Of a stretch of DNA of 6,860 nt, positions 6,525-6,860 are shown piece by piece (positions within the stretch are counted from its first letter, which is position 1; every line of letters starts with the position of its first letter). The stretch is from Flavobacteriales bacterium (GTDB lineage: Bacteria > Bacteroidota > Bacteroidia > Flavobacteriales_D > Crocinitomicaceae). The position numbers and the translations under genes are program-made. Where the stretch lies: assembly GCA_947476515.1 (NCBI GenBank), contig CANJQZ010000105.1, forward strand, positions 1 through 6,860, read 5' to 3'. Under the pieces are notes generated by a model. It was not told where the DNA came from. It saw only the letters and a list, made by a program, of their open reading frames with translations, and searched no databases.

Positions 6525-6860
6525 TTCCAAATACTCCCCAAAAATTCATTGACTTTTTCCAATACCGAAGGAGAAATGGTTTCTGGTATTTCACCATATT
6601 CTGTTATGTTTCCCGTCAAGCAATTTTGAAATAAATGGTTCAAATTTGGCATTTCAAAAATTTGTTTTGTTTTTCCTGGGTTATTGACATTTAATTCAAT
6701 TGCCGTCAAATTCTCTTTGCTAGGAACTTGTAAATCTTTACTTCCATTCAAAGCAAGAACATTACATTTTACTTTTTTAAGATCTACCCCTGGGTCATAT
6801 CTTAAAAAATAGAACATCCAAGGATTGATAAAGGCAACTAAATTTTGATCTATGAACTCG
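6521..6860 (-). CDS. Alpha/beta hydrolase, C-terminal part (5' end beyond right edge)
   Basis: The minus-strand frame is open from the right edge to a TAA at 6523-6521, giving 113 codons. An internal ATG at 6817 is not the likely start, because the frame continues upstream to the edge (EFIDQNLVAFINPWMFYF) with family-like sequence. Two members of the catalytic triad are recognisable by position: the Asp in LALNGSKDLQVP (codon 6736-6734) and the His in PNLNHLFQ (codon 6637-6635). The nucleophile Ser would lie outside the window. The tail ITEYGEIPETISPSVLEKVNEFL resembles Bacteroidota serine-hydrolase proteins of the S33/Hydrolase_4 type, many of which are secreted or surface esterases; the N-terminus needed to judge export is missing. 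The substrate is unknown. It converges on the GT9 gene, and the two stop codons overlap by 4 nt. Confidence 0.85.
   Translation of the reverse strand, partial: EFIDQNLVAFINPWMFYFLRYDPGVDLKKVKCNVLALNGSKDLQVPSKENLTAIELNVNNPGKTKQIFEMPNLNHLFQNCLTGNITEYGEIPETISPSVLEKVNEFLGSIWN

Noticed and set aside
6521..6817. A complete 98-aa gene starting at the ATG at 6817
   Set aside because: The frame stays open to the right edge and the protein begins mid-fold for an alpha/beta hydrolase, so it is the end of a longer gene, not a small protein.
1..6860. Mobile element, CRISPR array or defence island
   Set aside because: No transposase or integrase motifs, no spaced direct repeats, no terminal inverted repeats, and base composition looks even across the window.

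Overview
The window is AT-rich and densely coding. It looks like a chromosomal core or semi-core segment of a member of the Bacteroidota, probably a Flavobacteriales-like lineage. This rests on three things. First, the families present (a multi-repeat DUF349 protein beside a PfkB-type kinase, a HisKA_3 sensor kinase, a GT9 heptosyltransferase-like enzyme) are a familiar Bacteroidota mix. Second, the gene starts lack good Shine-Dalgarno sequences. Third, the only sizeable intergenic gap carries perfect matches to the Bacteroidota -7 promoter element TAnnTTTG on both strands. The species cannot be fixed from the sequence alone.

Layout: (1) 1-767, minus strand: a class I SAM-dependent methyltransferase running off the left edge, with only its last few residues likely missing. 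(2) 768-887: a 120-bp divergent promoter region with back-to-back -7 elements and a small palindrome between them. (3) 888-6524, plus strand: five tightly packed genes: PfkB-type kinase, DUF349 repeat protein, unknown four-helix membrane protein, REC-PAS-histidine kinase, and GT9 glycosyltransferase. Successive junctions overlap by 4, 8 and 10 nt, and the last has a 1-nt gap, so they very probably form one operon with translational coupling. (4) 6521-6860, minus strand: the C-terminal third or so of an alpha/beta hydrolase running off the right edge. Its stop codon overlaps the stop of the GT9 gene.

How the genes might work together is only partly readable. The GT9 enzyme points to the cell envelope (LPS or related glycan). 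The sensor kinase is soluble, and its start codon lies inside the gene for the membrane protein, which makes that protein a candidate signalling partner or membrane anchor (inference). The PfkB kinase and DUF349 protein have no defined substrate or role here. No mobile element, CRISPR array, tRNA, rRNA or obvious riboswitch was seen, and no intrinsic terminator was recognised. I found no clear evidence of a new defence or mobile system. The most original elements are the unknown membrane protein coupled to an unusual N-terminal-receiver kinase, and the promoter-proximal palindrome.
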